Assembly (NCBI RefSeq): GCF_029227915.1
Contig: NC_079887.1
Location: 12,026,001 to 12,090,000, forward strand
DNA length: 64,000 nt
Source: Hydractinia symbiolongicarpus
Lineage: Eukaryota; Cnidaria; Hydrozoa; Anthoathecata; Hydractiniidae
Reading direction: 5' to 3'
Part shown: one piece after another, positions 12,013 to 23,999 of the stretch
Numbering within the stretch: the first letter of the stretch is position 1
Layout of the letters: each line of letters opens with the position of its first letter
The notes under the pieces: generated by a model
Databases searched by the model: none
Told to the model about the DNA's origin: nothing
The model's input: only the letters and a program-made list of their open reading frames with translations
Program-made: the position numbers and the translations under genes

Positions 12013-12352
12013 TTATAAAAACTTTTTTTACAACACTGCTCGGTTCACAACACATATGAAACTATTTCTTGTACTCAACACGTGTAAGCATGTGCTGAAG
12101 TTAAATTTCAATAGAATCTATTCAATTTTTTTAAATGGACATTCGGTATTTCTTTGAAGTTGCACTTTTGGGCGAAAACTCAGAGCGATAAATATCAAAA
12201 ATTTTTGATAATTGTCGCTCTGACTATCGCACTGAAATTGGGCGATAAGAACAAAAAAAGTGTCGCTCTGGAATTTCCACTAGTGCGAAAAAAGATCAAT
12301 GGGTCAAAAAAGTCAGAGCGATAAGAGAATTCGCACTGATGGAAATCCAGCT

Positions 12353-13344
12353 TTACTTTATGTTCTGCTGTCTCCAATATGTTTTTTTTAAAAATATACG
12401 ATGACGAAGTCAACCAATTCATTGTAAAGTACTAGTGATAGTCATAAAGAAAATACAATGGCAGATTATTGTTTACATTTTGTTGTTGTTGTTGTTGTTG
12501 TTAGTGCCACCATGAATAAAGTTCATAGGCAAAGTTTGCTGTCATAAGTTTGAGGGCTATTTTTAAAACAAAAACGTCCCGTTTTGTCACTGTACCTTTT
12601 TTAATATCACTACTGAAAAGGATCAATAATACTTGTATTATCCTTTTCTATCAATTTATTTTATTGCTATGGAAGTTAAACCACAACAAAGCTTTAAACC
12701 TCCCTGTAACAACCTGTCTTCCCTTATTTTCATGCATCCCAAATAAAATGATCAACATTGCCCCGTTTTATAAAACACGGCCTCGTTTTGATTTACGGTA
12801 AAATGGACGTCGAAAATGGAGTATTAGTAACTGCAAATTTCATGAATGGTTAATGTTTGTTTATAGTTCGTTTGCTGCCTTACGATTAAAATTAACAAGT
12901 TGATTGATATAAAAGAAGAAACTATTTTTATGATATTTTGTATATTCATGGTACATTTACGGGCTATTAATTACATTATGATATTGCTTGGTAATTTTTG
13001 ACATTCCTTTGCCTAACTTGGATTTCTAGATAGGCCAAACAAGCATTAAATAATAATTACACGTAAAAATTTCATTTCTCCATGGCTTCTCACCCTGTCT
13101 GTATCTTACGTGAACTCTTAAGTGTGTTTGACGAGGTTGTTTGACCTAATTGAATGACGTAAATGTGTTGTTTTCCGATAACTTGAATATCACGTGATAG
13201 TTTAGACTTTTTAGTGGAATGCGACACACTTTTTTCACTGATAACAGGAGCTGATGATTGCTTACCTAGAAGTTTAAGTATAATTATTGATACTGTTAAT
13301 TTAAACTTTTAAATTATAATAATACTTTTTAAAAAATAAAACAT
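12353..13344. other. Gene-free stretch with (TTG)n microsatellite
   Basis: A short (TTG) microsatellite of about seven units lies near 12480-12501. No gene is supported. The end next to the transporter (about 13200-13344) is probably its 3' UTR or downstream DNA. Confidence 0.4.
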
Positions 13345-15455
13345 CTACGTACTATATTGTAAGCGCCTTAACCCAAAAGGAGGAAGAAAAACAACTGCAA
13401 ATATACCAATCAAAGCGCATGCGCCAGGAATTGCAGCTTGAACAACCTTGGAGAAGACTTCACATTCCTCACACACAAACCTTGAAAAAAATGTATCATT
13501 ATAGAAAACAGGTTATAAACAAACTAATTCAGTCATTCTAGAATAACCTTAAAACTCACCCTGATCGTACATTTGGCCTTACAGTTTGAATGATAAAAAT
13601 GACCGTTCCAACCAACAGCTTCTCTATAAAGCTAATTGCAGAGTACACAAAACCACTTGATCTCTAGGAAGTAAGGAAAAAATAACTTATAATATATTCG
13701 AAATCAAAACAGTTAGTAAAAACAACACAAAGTCGGAAGTCATTGTTGCTACCTTATTGGTACCAATCAGCTCAGCCATGTTAGCAAGGGATGTAACCAA
13801 AATAACAGAGTTACCACTTCCCGCCAACCAAGCTGCTCCATAAACAGATTTCGTATGCTTTTTATCAACAATAAATAGCCAAATGCTTGATCCTACAATC
13901 ATTAAAGCACCTAAGGTGTACGTCCACTAGATAGAAATTGCAAATATTGCTAATAATTGCGAAAATAATGAAAATAAAAAATTAGAGAAAAAGAAGCAAA
14001 ATAAATATTACCTGACCGCCAATCTTTTTTGTAACAAACTTAATAAAGAAGGTTGTGATAGATCCAGCCATAAGTACAATTAATGGAAAGTAAGCGATAG
14101 CTTCCTAGACCAATTAAATCATTTTTTTAATGATCTGCATGGTAATATTCAGAATATTTATGTTTGTATTGAAACTGAAATACTTACCTTTTTCAGATGT
14201 AAAGCATCAGTTAGGTACAATGCAAAATAAGATTGGAAAACACTGATGGCTAGTCTCGCTGTCACATACATCAGTGCAACCTAAATTCAGAAAGAATTTG
14301 TACGGTTTCTATAAAGATTTATTTATAAAAATGCATTAATTAACTTTCTTTAGATGTTTCGTCAAGAATTTAAATAACAGGAATATCTAACCTTGTAAAA
14401 TTGACTGTGTTTTAACCAAGCTTTCCATGTTATGCTTTTCTCTTCTTTACCGACAACAATTTCTACTGCATTTTCAGAACCGCTGATCTCAACTGAAAGC
14501 TTATCTATTTTGCCTTTACACAAAAAATGGAAAAAATTATGACTGTATACGAGTTATTATGGATAATTTCTCTGAATTTCTCTCAACATAATGTAATACA
14601 CAAAAAAGGTTTTGAACTTACCTTTCAATGTTTGTACATAACGTTTTTCCTTTGTACCAACATGGAAGATAAAACAGAAGACTAAGCCAGTACCAATTAC
14701 AATGAAAACTAGTATCTAAGCGTAACAAACATCGTTACTTTTCATGTAATTATCGCTTCATACATACGTCCTTAACATAAAATTTCCACCTACCGTGAAT
14801 TGTTTAGACACAGAAGGATCAATCATGTTTCCATCTGCTGTACCGAGTAACAACCATGTTGCACCATAAATAAATATACCACAAGCAAATGTGAACCCAG
14901 ATCTAGGTAAAGGTAGTAGTTACAATATTATAAAAATGTTGCTCGCTAAATAGTGTCATGTCAGAATTATTCTATCCTCACCTTATGGCATTTAGCTCTA
15001 CTCTTTGACTTTCTTTGGAAGTAATTTCAGGGATTAAAAACAGATGGGCTATCTGAGTTGCGGCCCAGCCACTTCCAAACATAATACTGAAAGCTAAGTA
15101 GTAAGCTAGTTTTATCTTCTCTCCTGAACCGTTGCAATTAATACACGTATTGAAAACAAATGGAAAAGCGATTACACCGGCTAAAGTTCCGATGCCATGC
15201 CAAAATTTTCGTTTTCCATACCATGTAATCTTTGTTTTATCACAAAGGTAACCCGTTGCTAGCGTGCCTAAAGCATCTGACAATTGACCAATTAGCATTA
15301 CTAATCCGGCATTTGATTCGGATAGTCCAGCTACTTTCGTCATGTACAATAAAAGATAACTGAACCAGCAGTTTACCATTAAATCGTTGAGAATATGACC
15401 AACGCCGTAAAAGAATTTTTTTTGCTTGTGGTAAAACTGGATTTAATTGTTCCAT
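13345..15455 (-). CDS. MFSD12: MFSD12-like major facilitator transporter, 9 exons
   Basis: This is a 12-helix MFS protein of the MFSD12 type. In vertebrates MFSD12 acts in lysosome/melanosome membranes and is needed for cystine import. Exons on the minus strand are 15455-14982, 14902-14794, 14715-14622, 14513-14392, 14280-14188, 14104-14012, 13926-13753, 13663-13560 and 13480-13345 (TAG). All have GT/AG borders and matching phases, giving about 465 residues (human about 480). Family words include YGVGHILNDL and WFSYLLLYM near the N-terminus, GWAATQIAHLFLIPE, FACGIFIYGATWLL, TARLAISVFQSYFALYLTDA and NSVILVTSLANMAELIG. Exon 1 carries one base too many in an A8 run near 15413-15420. With seven As the ATG at 15455 joins the conserved frame, and the exon total (1399) becomes a multiple of three. 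As given, the next usable Met is at 15379. Confidence 0.87.
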
Positions 15456-16316
15456 ATCTTTACTTGTAACTTTCGTGGATATAAACCTAAATATTAATGG
15501 ACTATTATTAATATTGTCAGTAAACGTGTTTCTAATATGTCACACAATCTGCTGAATACCCAGTCGGCCAAAAATCTGTCGTAAAATTAGATGTATAATT
15601 AGGGAAGGCAAAAGTATTTCGTCTGACTAATTATCTAGACCAATTGCATTAGAAATTTAATCGCGAAACTTAAATCGCAAAATTTATATTTTTGATTTTG
15701 GACCCTATTTGTGGAATATTGTTTCGCAAAATTGCATTTTTAGAGCAAATCGCAAACAAACATTTCCACAAAAGATCCTTAATCACAAAAATTTCTTCTA
15801 TAAAAATAACTTCCCTCAGGCGAAACAAAAAAGGTCTATTAAAGACATAATAGATATAAACTTCTCACCTTTTATGTTTTCTTCACTTGGCATCTTACGT
15901 TTATTTGATGTGCCTATGTATCATACGTGATCCCCTATTTTTATATGACATAAAAAGGAAGTACAAAATCTGCACTGTCATGGTGAGATTAGATGCGAAA
16001 CTTCTGTTGACCACATTAATCTTCTTAAACGTACGTTGTAAAAGTCGACTCTCGTCCATACATTGTCAGATAATGTTTCTTTAAGCCTTGTTCCTAATTT
16101 GGACATAAGCATACGAAATAATATAGTGAATGATATAAAATATCAAAATTTTTGATAATCATAAAAAACATAGCATAAACTTGCGCATAATATTTTTTTC
16201 TTTTTTCAAAACTTATAACAAATTGGTCAAATGGTTTTTAAATCCATCAGCGTGCATGAATAAAAAAATTAAAGTGAAGGGTGAAATCATTTTATAAAGA
16301 AACACTAAAAATTGAT
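15456..16316. other. Upstream region of the MFSD12-like gene, no other gene seen
   Basis: AT-rich DNA upstream of the transporter start on its coding strand. It would hold the promoter and 5' UTR, but no clear TATA box or other motif can be picked out. Short open frames here show no family resemblance. Confidence 0.4.
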
Positions 16317-16320
16317 TTAA

Positions 16321-17396
16321 GGAGACGGTGACCCCCTTCAGGGTCAATTTTTTTTTTAAAAGTTTTTTTTTTAATTTTGATTATTTGGCTTAATTTTCTG
16401 ATATTTTTTAAAAAAGAATCAAAAGTATTTATTGTTAAGAGGGATATAATAAAGAAAAATCTTCTTTATCTTTTAGTGTTTTCAATAGTGTGCTCAAAGT
16501 TTAAAATTCCTCAAGTATATTTAATCTGTATAATAATTAAAGAGAGTTATGCAGAACGAATAAAATATTGTATCTCTACATATAACATAGGAAACATTTA
16601 CACTTTAATAATCTACACAAATGTATTATTATTTATTATCTATACCTTTTTAATTTAATTCTTTTTTTTTTCGTTTTTATCCTGTTATGTTATGTTATCC
16701 TGTTGTCTGTTTAACAATAACTAGACCCAAAGTTCTGCGAAAATAAAACCTTTAATTTTAAATAAAATATTCAAGAGTTATTAATTACTCATAACGTTTA
16801 AGTGGGTGTAGCCATGATTCTTGCAGGCAAAAGCAAAGATCTTTGATTTGCTCTTTCTCGAAACACAATTTTCAGTCGTAACGGAATATATTTTTGTCGA
16901 ACACTCCTCTCCATCTTGTCGAAATTGTACGAAAACAAGTTTGTTGTGACAATTATATCTTTGGCTACAAAACTTGATTTTTCTAACGCAGAGATTGAGG
17001 AAATATCAAGTTATTGATCTATCATGTTTAAAAATAGATAAATCTGTCATAAAACAGCTATTGTAACACAAAATATGCTATATTTTTGGAACCACGTGTT
17101 GTTTTGAGTAAAAAAGCAAAGTTTTTCAGAGTTGAATAAGAGCTTCCCAATGATGTTTTTTTTCAACGAACAAAAATTTTAATGAGGGGAGTGTTCGACA
17201 AAATGAACTGGAAGGGTGAATTTCTGTATATAATTTTTTTCTACTTTTTGGATTTTTTATGAAAATATTTTATCATTATTCTAGTGATAATTTTATTTGG
17301 CTTTCAGAATATATATATAATTGCTAGGGTTAATATAGTGAGCAGAGGAGATATTTTAAATTTACTGAATATGTGTCCCAGGGGGTTACCGTATCC
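16321..17396. mobile_element. Non-autonomous DNA transposon with TTAA target duplication
   Basis: TTAA occurs immediately outside both ends (16317-16320 and 17397-17400). The ends are inverted repeats: GGAGACGGTGACCCCCT on the left and GGATACGGTAACCCCCT on the right strand, 15 of 17 identical. TTAA duplication is the hallmark of piggyBac and Kolobok elements. No transposase frame is present, so this is a 1.08-kb non-autonomous copy. A second inverted pair lies inside (16892-16910 against 17184-17203, 'TTTTGTCGAACACTCC'). Confidence 0.75.
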
Positions 17397-17400
17397 TTAA

Positions 17401-18129
17401 TATAAACGAAACTGATAAACTCGTGATATAGTTGACCGATTATTTTTTTAATATTTCGTTGTTTAATGTGGTTCTTTTTTTATTAGTATATCTCTTTATT
17501 TTTTCCTCTCTGCAGCTCATAGCATATCTTATGTTTGTTTCATAGGTGGGAACGGGTTATGCTATACTTCTGTCACTTTACGTATTCATGTACTGCGCAT
17601 GCGTATGTTGTTTTGCGTATGCTAACACTTGGAACCAGACTTTAGAATTTAAATTTCGCTAAAAAACACAAGTATTATAATTAATCGACCGACTAAGGGC
17701 GGTCTGTCATCATTTGGTTAAGACGTGACATTTGGTACGCAACTTCGGTGCCATTTTAGCTATTGTTTTCGGCACTCTTCGCATTAGGGAGATCAGTTTC
17801 ACTCACTCGAACATGTATGTTTGAAATGATTATCTCTATCAGTTGTTACGTATGGACGAGTTCACGGCAGTGTTGAAGGAACATCTGTCTGGCGGTCGCA
17901 CCGTTGTGTTACCGTGCCGAAATATGTTCTTAACATGCCCCATAAAATAAAAGGACGAATTTCATCCTTTTCCTGGGATGATTATTGAACGCCGATTGTA
18001 AAAGTTCAATGTGATTGACTAGTTTTCACGTGCCTGTATTTTTACCTTTTTGAGGAAGTAGCTCTCTGAGTCAATTTATTATTAAGTTTCTTACAATTCC
18101 AACGGGATTGTAAACCTTATGTGAAATTA
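17401..18129. other. Gene-free stretch
   Basis: Nothing supported. Around 17695-17900 the DNA is less AT-rich, with no open frame of note. Confidence 0.4.
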
Positions 18130-18520
18130 TATGCGATAAACCAATGTGATTTATGCAAGAAAGCTATTCCATTATGTGATAAACTTGTTTGGTTATGCAG
18201 TAAATTCATTTGATTTTGCGAAAAAATCATTATAATTTGCGATAAAATCGTATAATTTTGTGATAAATTTGGGTTATTTTGCGATAATTTGTTAGATTAT
18301 GCAATAAATTTGTGTTTATGCGATAAATTTGTGTGTTTATGCCATAAATTTGTGTGATTATGTGATAAATTTGTGTGATTATGTGATAAATTTGTGTGAT
18401 TATGTGATAAATTTGTGTGATTATGTGATAATTTTTTGTGATTATGTGAAAGTACTAAGTTTATTAATTTTGCGATAAAGTTATTTGATCATGCAGTGAG
18501 CTTGTCTTATTATGCCATAA
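18130..18520. repeat. Degenerate 21-bp tandem repeat
   Basis: Units resembling 'gataaatttgtgtgattatgt' recur with a period near 21. They are almost perfect at about 18340-18440 and fade on both sides into variants such as 'tttgcgataa' and 'tatgcagtaa'. The period is a multiple of three, but stops occur in each unit, so it is not coding. Confidence 0.75.
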
Positions 18521-20454
18521 ACTCATAAAAATATACATTCGATATAATTGGAAACGATAAAATTTCATTCGATAAAAAATCATTCAAAACAAGTTTATTC
18601 GGTAAAAAGTAACTCGATAAATCTATGGGGGTGAGCGGCATGGATTTCAGATAGAACAAGCAAAAAAAATTAAAAACTTCCTAGGGCAAGACAAAGTAAG
18701 GCTGTCATACTTTTCTTTAATAATTTGTTATATTTTTTACAAAGTTTCGCAAAGAATTAACTGTTGACGTAACCCTACGGCTGTCACCTGCAATTAGATA
18801 CCGATCTTCTTATCTTAGGCGCTTTATGATTTATTTTATCTGGTTTCTCATATACTTTATTTTTCCTGTTTCACCACTTGTCTTTTAAGTTCCGGCCAAA
18901 AAAAGACCAGACTTGACATCTAAACATAAGAGTGACTTTTTTAAGAGATTGTTCACAAAATCCTTTATTACAGCTATTTTTCGCGGAACAGAACGGACAG
19001 GAACAGAAAAGCTTCTGAGCATGTGTACTTGAAATGTTTATATCACGTGAGTGGAAGTTTTTCTTACCGTTCCATTCCGGGAAAAGTAGAATCTATTTAA
19101 AATTTATCTTTTCGTTCTTTGCGGAAAAATATTAGCCAATTAGATTATTTTATTTCGTGAGAATTGTGCAGTAATTTAAAGTGGAAAATACTAGCAGAAA
19201 ATTTCCTGTTTTGCTCTGTTAAAATTCTGTCCTTTTACTTCCACGGAAAGTTTTCCTAAAGGGGAAAACAGCCTTAACAGCGTGTTGCAACAATAAGAGC
19301 AACTTGGAAATTTTCTTCTTGATTGTTTACACCTTGCAGTTATTTTTATTTTTTTAACTCACTGTCATCTAGCAGTGAGTTAAAAGAATAAAGTCTCTAT
19401 AAGCATTGTTTTGTTGAGTTTTTTCCCATGGGTTAAAGGTAAAAAGTCTGTTTACGGAAACTTGTTTCACGGAAAATATAAAAATTGACAATCGCACTTG
19501 TATATGTGACTGACCGCTTTTGATGTTGCACTGTGAGCAAACGTAGAGACCGAGGTTGTGTAGTCTGTACTACTTTATCTAAAGATTTGTATGTTGAAAG
19601 ATTTGTGCCTTTGTAATAGGTATAAAGTTTTAATCTTGGTTTTACAATGTCATATAAGACAAATACAATAAATGGGTAGCTATTAATCTTGATTTTAATC
19701 CAATTATACATCAAAAAAACGAAAACAATCCTGACGCAACACGAGTGACGGACGTTTAAAGAAAAAAGTGTACGTTGGCTATTGTTTAACCAAACCTTAA
19801 TATAGTAACTTTTAGAAGTAGATCTACGGCTTAGCTTCTAAAGGGCTTCAACAAAGTAGCTGTAACTTCAGTGGGAAAATCCCCTTGCTGCTGAAGAAAC
19901 CAATAAATTTCATTAAAAGGAAAACACATTTTTGCCTGAGTTAAATGTTTCTTACATTTAGGCTCAGTTGCTTCTTATTTGTTGCTTGTTGACGATCTAC
20001 TTGAAAAGATCCAATTAGGTATTTACTTTTCAATGTCAGCATGCGACAATCGAAACTAAACTCACCTTTAATCACGTCTATTGTCGTAAAAAACCAAGGA
20101 GGACAAAACGAAAAGAAGGAAAGTTTCGGGAACACATTCTTGTGGTTTTTTTTAATTCCTGTTCTCTGCCAAACTGAATGACCAGAAACATTTTTAACCC
20201 TATATGCTTTGGCAAAACTATTATAAACAACACCTCACTAAGAGCTCCATCCTCGATCCGTCATAGAAAACTACATTTTGACAAGCTTTCGAGTATAATA
20301 TTTTTGTCAGATGAGTAAACATTACAGTTGGGCGTATAAAATACAAAATGCGTAAATACATAAATTATAAAATTACAAAGCATAAAAACATAATACGTAT
20401 AAAATATACTTGCTTTATTTACAATAAAACTGTAATAATTACCTTAGAATTGTA
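18521..20454. other. Gene-free AT-rich stretch
   Basis: No gene, tRNA or clear mobile element could be supported. Short open frames (for example on the minus strand near 19433-19714) lack recognisable domains. Confidence 0.35.
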
Positions 20455-20560
20455 CCAGTCCTAATCTCACAATCGCCACTATATTTCGCAAAATCAACAG
20501 TATATGTCGCACAAATTCTAGAATTTACCACAATATATCATAAAGTGAAAGAAATTTAAC
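20455..20560. repeat. Left inverted flank of the minisatellite
   Basis: The words 'tcacaatcgccactatattt', 'cgcaaaatcaac' and 'tatatgtcgca' are the reverse complement of words in 22195-22325 on the other side of the 26-bp array. The array therefore appears to sit inside an imperfect inverted-repeat element. Confidence 0.5.
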
Positions 20561-20640
20561 TGAAAAACTTGTTTTATTTTTTCCTCAGTTGACTCCAAAT
20601 TTCTGTACGGTATAAAACACACAAGTAACTGTGTGACAGC

Positions 20641-22006
20641 AAAGTTTAAGCTTGTATATCGCTCTTAAAGTTTAAGCTTGTATATCGCTCTTGAAGTTTA
20701 AGCTTGTATATCGCTCTTGAAGTTTAAGCTTGTATATCACTCTTAAAGTTTAAGCTTGTATATCGCTCTTAAAGTTTAAGCTTGTATATCGCTCTTAAAG
20801 TTTAAGCTTGTATATCGCTCTTGAAGTGTAAGCTTGTATATCGCTCTTGAAGTTTAAGCTTGTATATTGCTTTTAAAGTTTAAGCTTGTATATCACTCTT
20901 AAAGTTTAAGCTTGTATATCGCTCTTGAAGTTTAAGCTTGTATATCGCTCTTGAAGTTTAAGCTTGTATATCGCTCTTGAAGTTTAAGCTTGTATATCGC
21001 TCTTGAAGTTTAAGCTTGTATATCGCTCTTGAAGTTTAAGCTTGTATATCGCTTTTAAAGTTTAAGCTTGTATATTGCTTTTAAAGTTTAAGCTTGTATA
21101 TCGCTCTTGAAGTTTAAGCTTGTATATCGCTCTTGAAGTTTAAGCTTGTATATCGCTCTTGAAGTTTAAGCTTGTATATCGCTCTTAAAGTTTAAGCTTG
21201 TATATCGCTCTTGAAGTTTAAGCTTGTATATCACTCTTGAAGTTTAAGCTTGTATATCGCTCTTGAAGTTTAAGCTTGTATATCGCTCTTGAAGTTTAAG
21301 CTTGTATATCGCTCTTAAAGTTTAAGCTTGTATATCGCTCTTGAAGTTTAAGCTTGTATATTGCTCTTGAAGTTTAAGCTTGTATATCGCTCTTGAAGTT
21401 TAAGCTTGTATATCGCTCTTGAAGTTTAAGCTTGTATATCGCTTTTCAAGTTTAAGCTTGTATATTGCTTTTAAAGTTTAAGCTTGTATATCGCTCTTGA
21501 AGTTTAAGCTTGTATATCGCTCTTGAAGTTTAAGCTTGTATATCGCTCTTAAAGTTTAAGCTTGTATATCGCTCTTGAAGTTTAAGCTTGTATATCACTC
21601 TTGAAGTTTAAGCTTGTATATCGCTCTTGAAGTTTAAGCTTGTATATCGCTCTTGAAGTTTAAGCTTGTATATCGCTCTTAAAGTTTAAGCTTGTATATC
21701 GCTCTTGAAGTTTAAGCTTGTATATTGCTCTTGAAGTTTAAGCTTGTATATCACTCTTGAAGTTTAAGCTTGTATATCGCTCTTAAAGTTTAAGCTTGTA
21801 TATCGCTCTTAAAGTTTAAGCTTGTATATCGCTCTTAAAGTTTAAGCTTGTATATCGCTCTTGAAGTTTAAGCTTGTATATCACTCTTGAAGTTTAAGCT
21901 TGTATATCGCTCTTAAAGTTTAAGCTTGTATATCGCTCTTAAAGTTTAAGCTTGTATATCACTCTTAAAGTTTAAGCTTGTATATCACTCTTGAAGTTTA
22001 AGCTTA
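20641..22006. repeat. 26-bp minisatellite, about 52 copies
   Basis: The unit is AAGTTTAAGCTTGTATATCG plus CTCTTG. It is repeated head to tail for 1366 bp with few indels, so the period is constant, and each unit holds a HindIII-type AAGCTT. Variants (CTCTTA, CACTCTT, TGCTCTT, CTTTTAA) are not random. The marker pair 'tatcgctttt(a/c)aag ... tatattgcttttaaag' recurs exactly 390 bp apart (21047 and 21437; 15 units) with matching neighbours, so part of the array is a higher-order repeat. No long open frame crosses it. Confidence 0.95.
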
Positions 22007-22194
22007 CAATCACTTGCCCAGTTTCCTTCAATCTTTGTGAAAAAATAGCCAATTACTTGTGGATTTCAAATGACGAAATTACATTATTGGGTTAAATTAG
22101 CAAAAATAGCATCACATTTATTGAAAATGTGAAGATCAAAAAAAAAAAATTTATTGTGAAAATTAGTGTTGAATTTCGATATTTTTGTGACATT

Positions 22195-22325
22195 GATGCG
22201 ACATATAGCTAATGTTAAATTTTGTGGCATATTGTGGTGATTTGCGACATATAGTGTTGATTTTGCGACATATTTGGGTGATTGTGACATATAGAGGCGA
22301 TTGTGACACATAGTGGTGGTACATT
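22195..22325. repeat. Right inverted flank of the minisatellite
   Basis: Short repeats of 'gcgacatatag...tgattttg' and 'gattgtgacacatag' mirror the left flank at 20455-20560. Within the flank the motif itself is tandemly reiterated about five times with changes. Confidence 0.5.
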
Positions 22326-23990
22326 GCAACCCTATCACGCGACGAAGTAAAAAATGTTCAAAATATACGCTGTCCTACACGAGAAATAATTTCCAAGATA
22401 AATCCCTAACAAAACAAATATCTGTTCTTATTTTGCTTCGCTTTATTCTCTCAACGCGAACTAAATCAACCGATATTGGCCTGACCTGCTTTATGTCAGG
22501 CAGTATCCATAAATCATAGAACACAAACCCTGTCAAGGTTATTTCTAGGTATTACTATATTATGCTCTTCCGTAAGGGTTTGACTGTAGCGCTGGAAGTT
22601 ATAGCGCACCAACCTCTGTCAAGAATGTTTCTAGCTATTGATAAAAATTATAGGAATGTTTTCGTTCTTTTCTGTTGAGATACATCAAATATATGCCGAA
22701 TTGATAGAGAATAAATCCAATTCTATCATCTACTGACTCGCACTATACATTCAAAAATGTGTTTTATACTTGATGTGCTTAGCAACGACAAAACAATATT
22801 TGTGAGTTCCATGCTATCAAATATAAAACTTCTATACGCGACGCTGAAACGCAAGAGGAAGATGTAACACTAAGACTTGAATAAAACTTAACGTGGATAC
22901 TGCTTGATATTTCCCCTTAAGTCACACGGCATATACCGTCCGTGAAAAAATGGAAAAAAAGAATTCCGATCACTAAATTTATAGTAAATAAACGTAACGA
23001 CTTGAATGGAAATTAAGTGTACTAAAACAAGTAAGTAACTGTTACTAAGAAAAAAACAATGCCGGGAGTGTTACACTCCCAGCATTGTTTTTCTGGAGTG
23101 CTACGACAAGCATTTGTTGAGACCTGATAGCAAAAAAATTTTTGATTTATGTTGCCAGGAAGGTTCTCGCTCCCTAAGCTGTGCCTCACTAAAGACCTGT
23201 CAATTATTTGAAAAGACTACTCAGTCATACCTTGATGATTTGGCAACACAAAATGTTCGAAAAGACCTGACTGCGGCACTGTTTTGATCTCTGAATAACC
23301 TGTTTTTTTTCTCTATGAAATTTCTAAATTGGCTTTTATAGTTGTAAAACTTATATCTAAAATTCGTTGTCGTACTCCAAAAATTTTTTTACAACATTTA
23401 CACGTTAATTTATAAACCACGCTGTTAGAATTACAATCAAATTTACCTTTCTTAAATTATATGTTCCAGTAAAATCAAAACTGAAAAAAGTACTCGCATT
23501 TTCTAAAAAGTTACAAACTTGCCAATTTCTCTTATCACAATCTACATGTATATTTTCTCGAGAATTGCAATCTCGAAGCTTAACCCGAACCAAGTAATCA
23601 CCAAGAGTCTTAAAACGGCAAAAAAGAGCTAACGGCAAATGGGGAAAAACTTTACAATGTTCTTTATCACAACATAAGAAAATTTCTCTCAAAATGTTAA
23701 AAATATAAGATAATGCCTAGGTGAAATGTCAAAACTAAATAACCTTATTATTCGATTTATCTTTATTACAGTAGTAGTATGTGATTATAAGCGGGTTTTG
23801 TTGCTCGCACCGGTCAAATCCCGCTTCAGCATCCCTCCGCAGATACCCACTCAACAATCATCAGCATAAATTTTCATAAACTGCTTAGGTCAGCAATCAC
23901 TTACTCATGCGCAAAAAGGTCGATAAACCTCTATACAGCAAAGTCAGAGAGCACCTGTCACGACTCCCTTGTCAGAGATGTACTTATAAT
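22326..23990. other. Gene-free stretch with one strong hairpin
   Basis: A 19-bp stem with one mismatch and a 3-base loop occurs at 23052-23092 (GGGAGTG tta CACTCCC core, with AAAAACAATGC and GCATTGTTTTT outside it). Nothing else is supported. Near 23790 'ggtcaaatcccgc' resembles a tRNA B box without a full cloverleaf. Confidence 0.4.
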
Positions 23991-23999
23991 AAAAAGAAA

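Larger units (their letters stand above)
9383..12352. mobile_element. PIF/Harbinger DNA transposon, near-complete
   Basis: The terminal inverted repeats are about 23 bp (9383-9405 and 12330-12352), sharing GGATTTCCA-C/T-CAGTGCGAA. They are flanked by a 3-bp TTA duplication at 9380-9382 and 12353-12355, as expected for Harbinger. Inside each end are repeated 'GTGCGA' and 'TCGCTCT' words, probably transposase-binding sites. The element carries two convergent genes, a HARBI1-type nuclease (plus) and a MADF-domain partner (minus), the standard two-gene layout. Both genes have lesions, so it is probably no longer autonomous. Confidence 0.88.

Noticed and set aside
20641-22006. Regular repeats that could be taken for a CRISPR array
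   Set aside because: Units are contiguous with no unique spacers, and the setting is eukaryotic.
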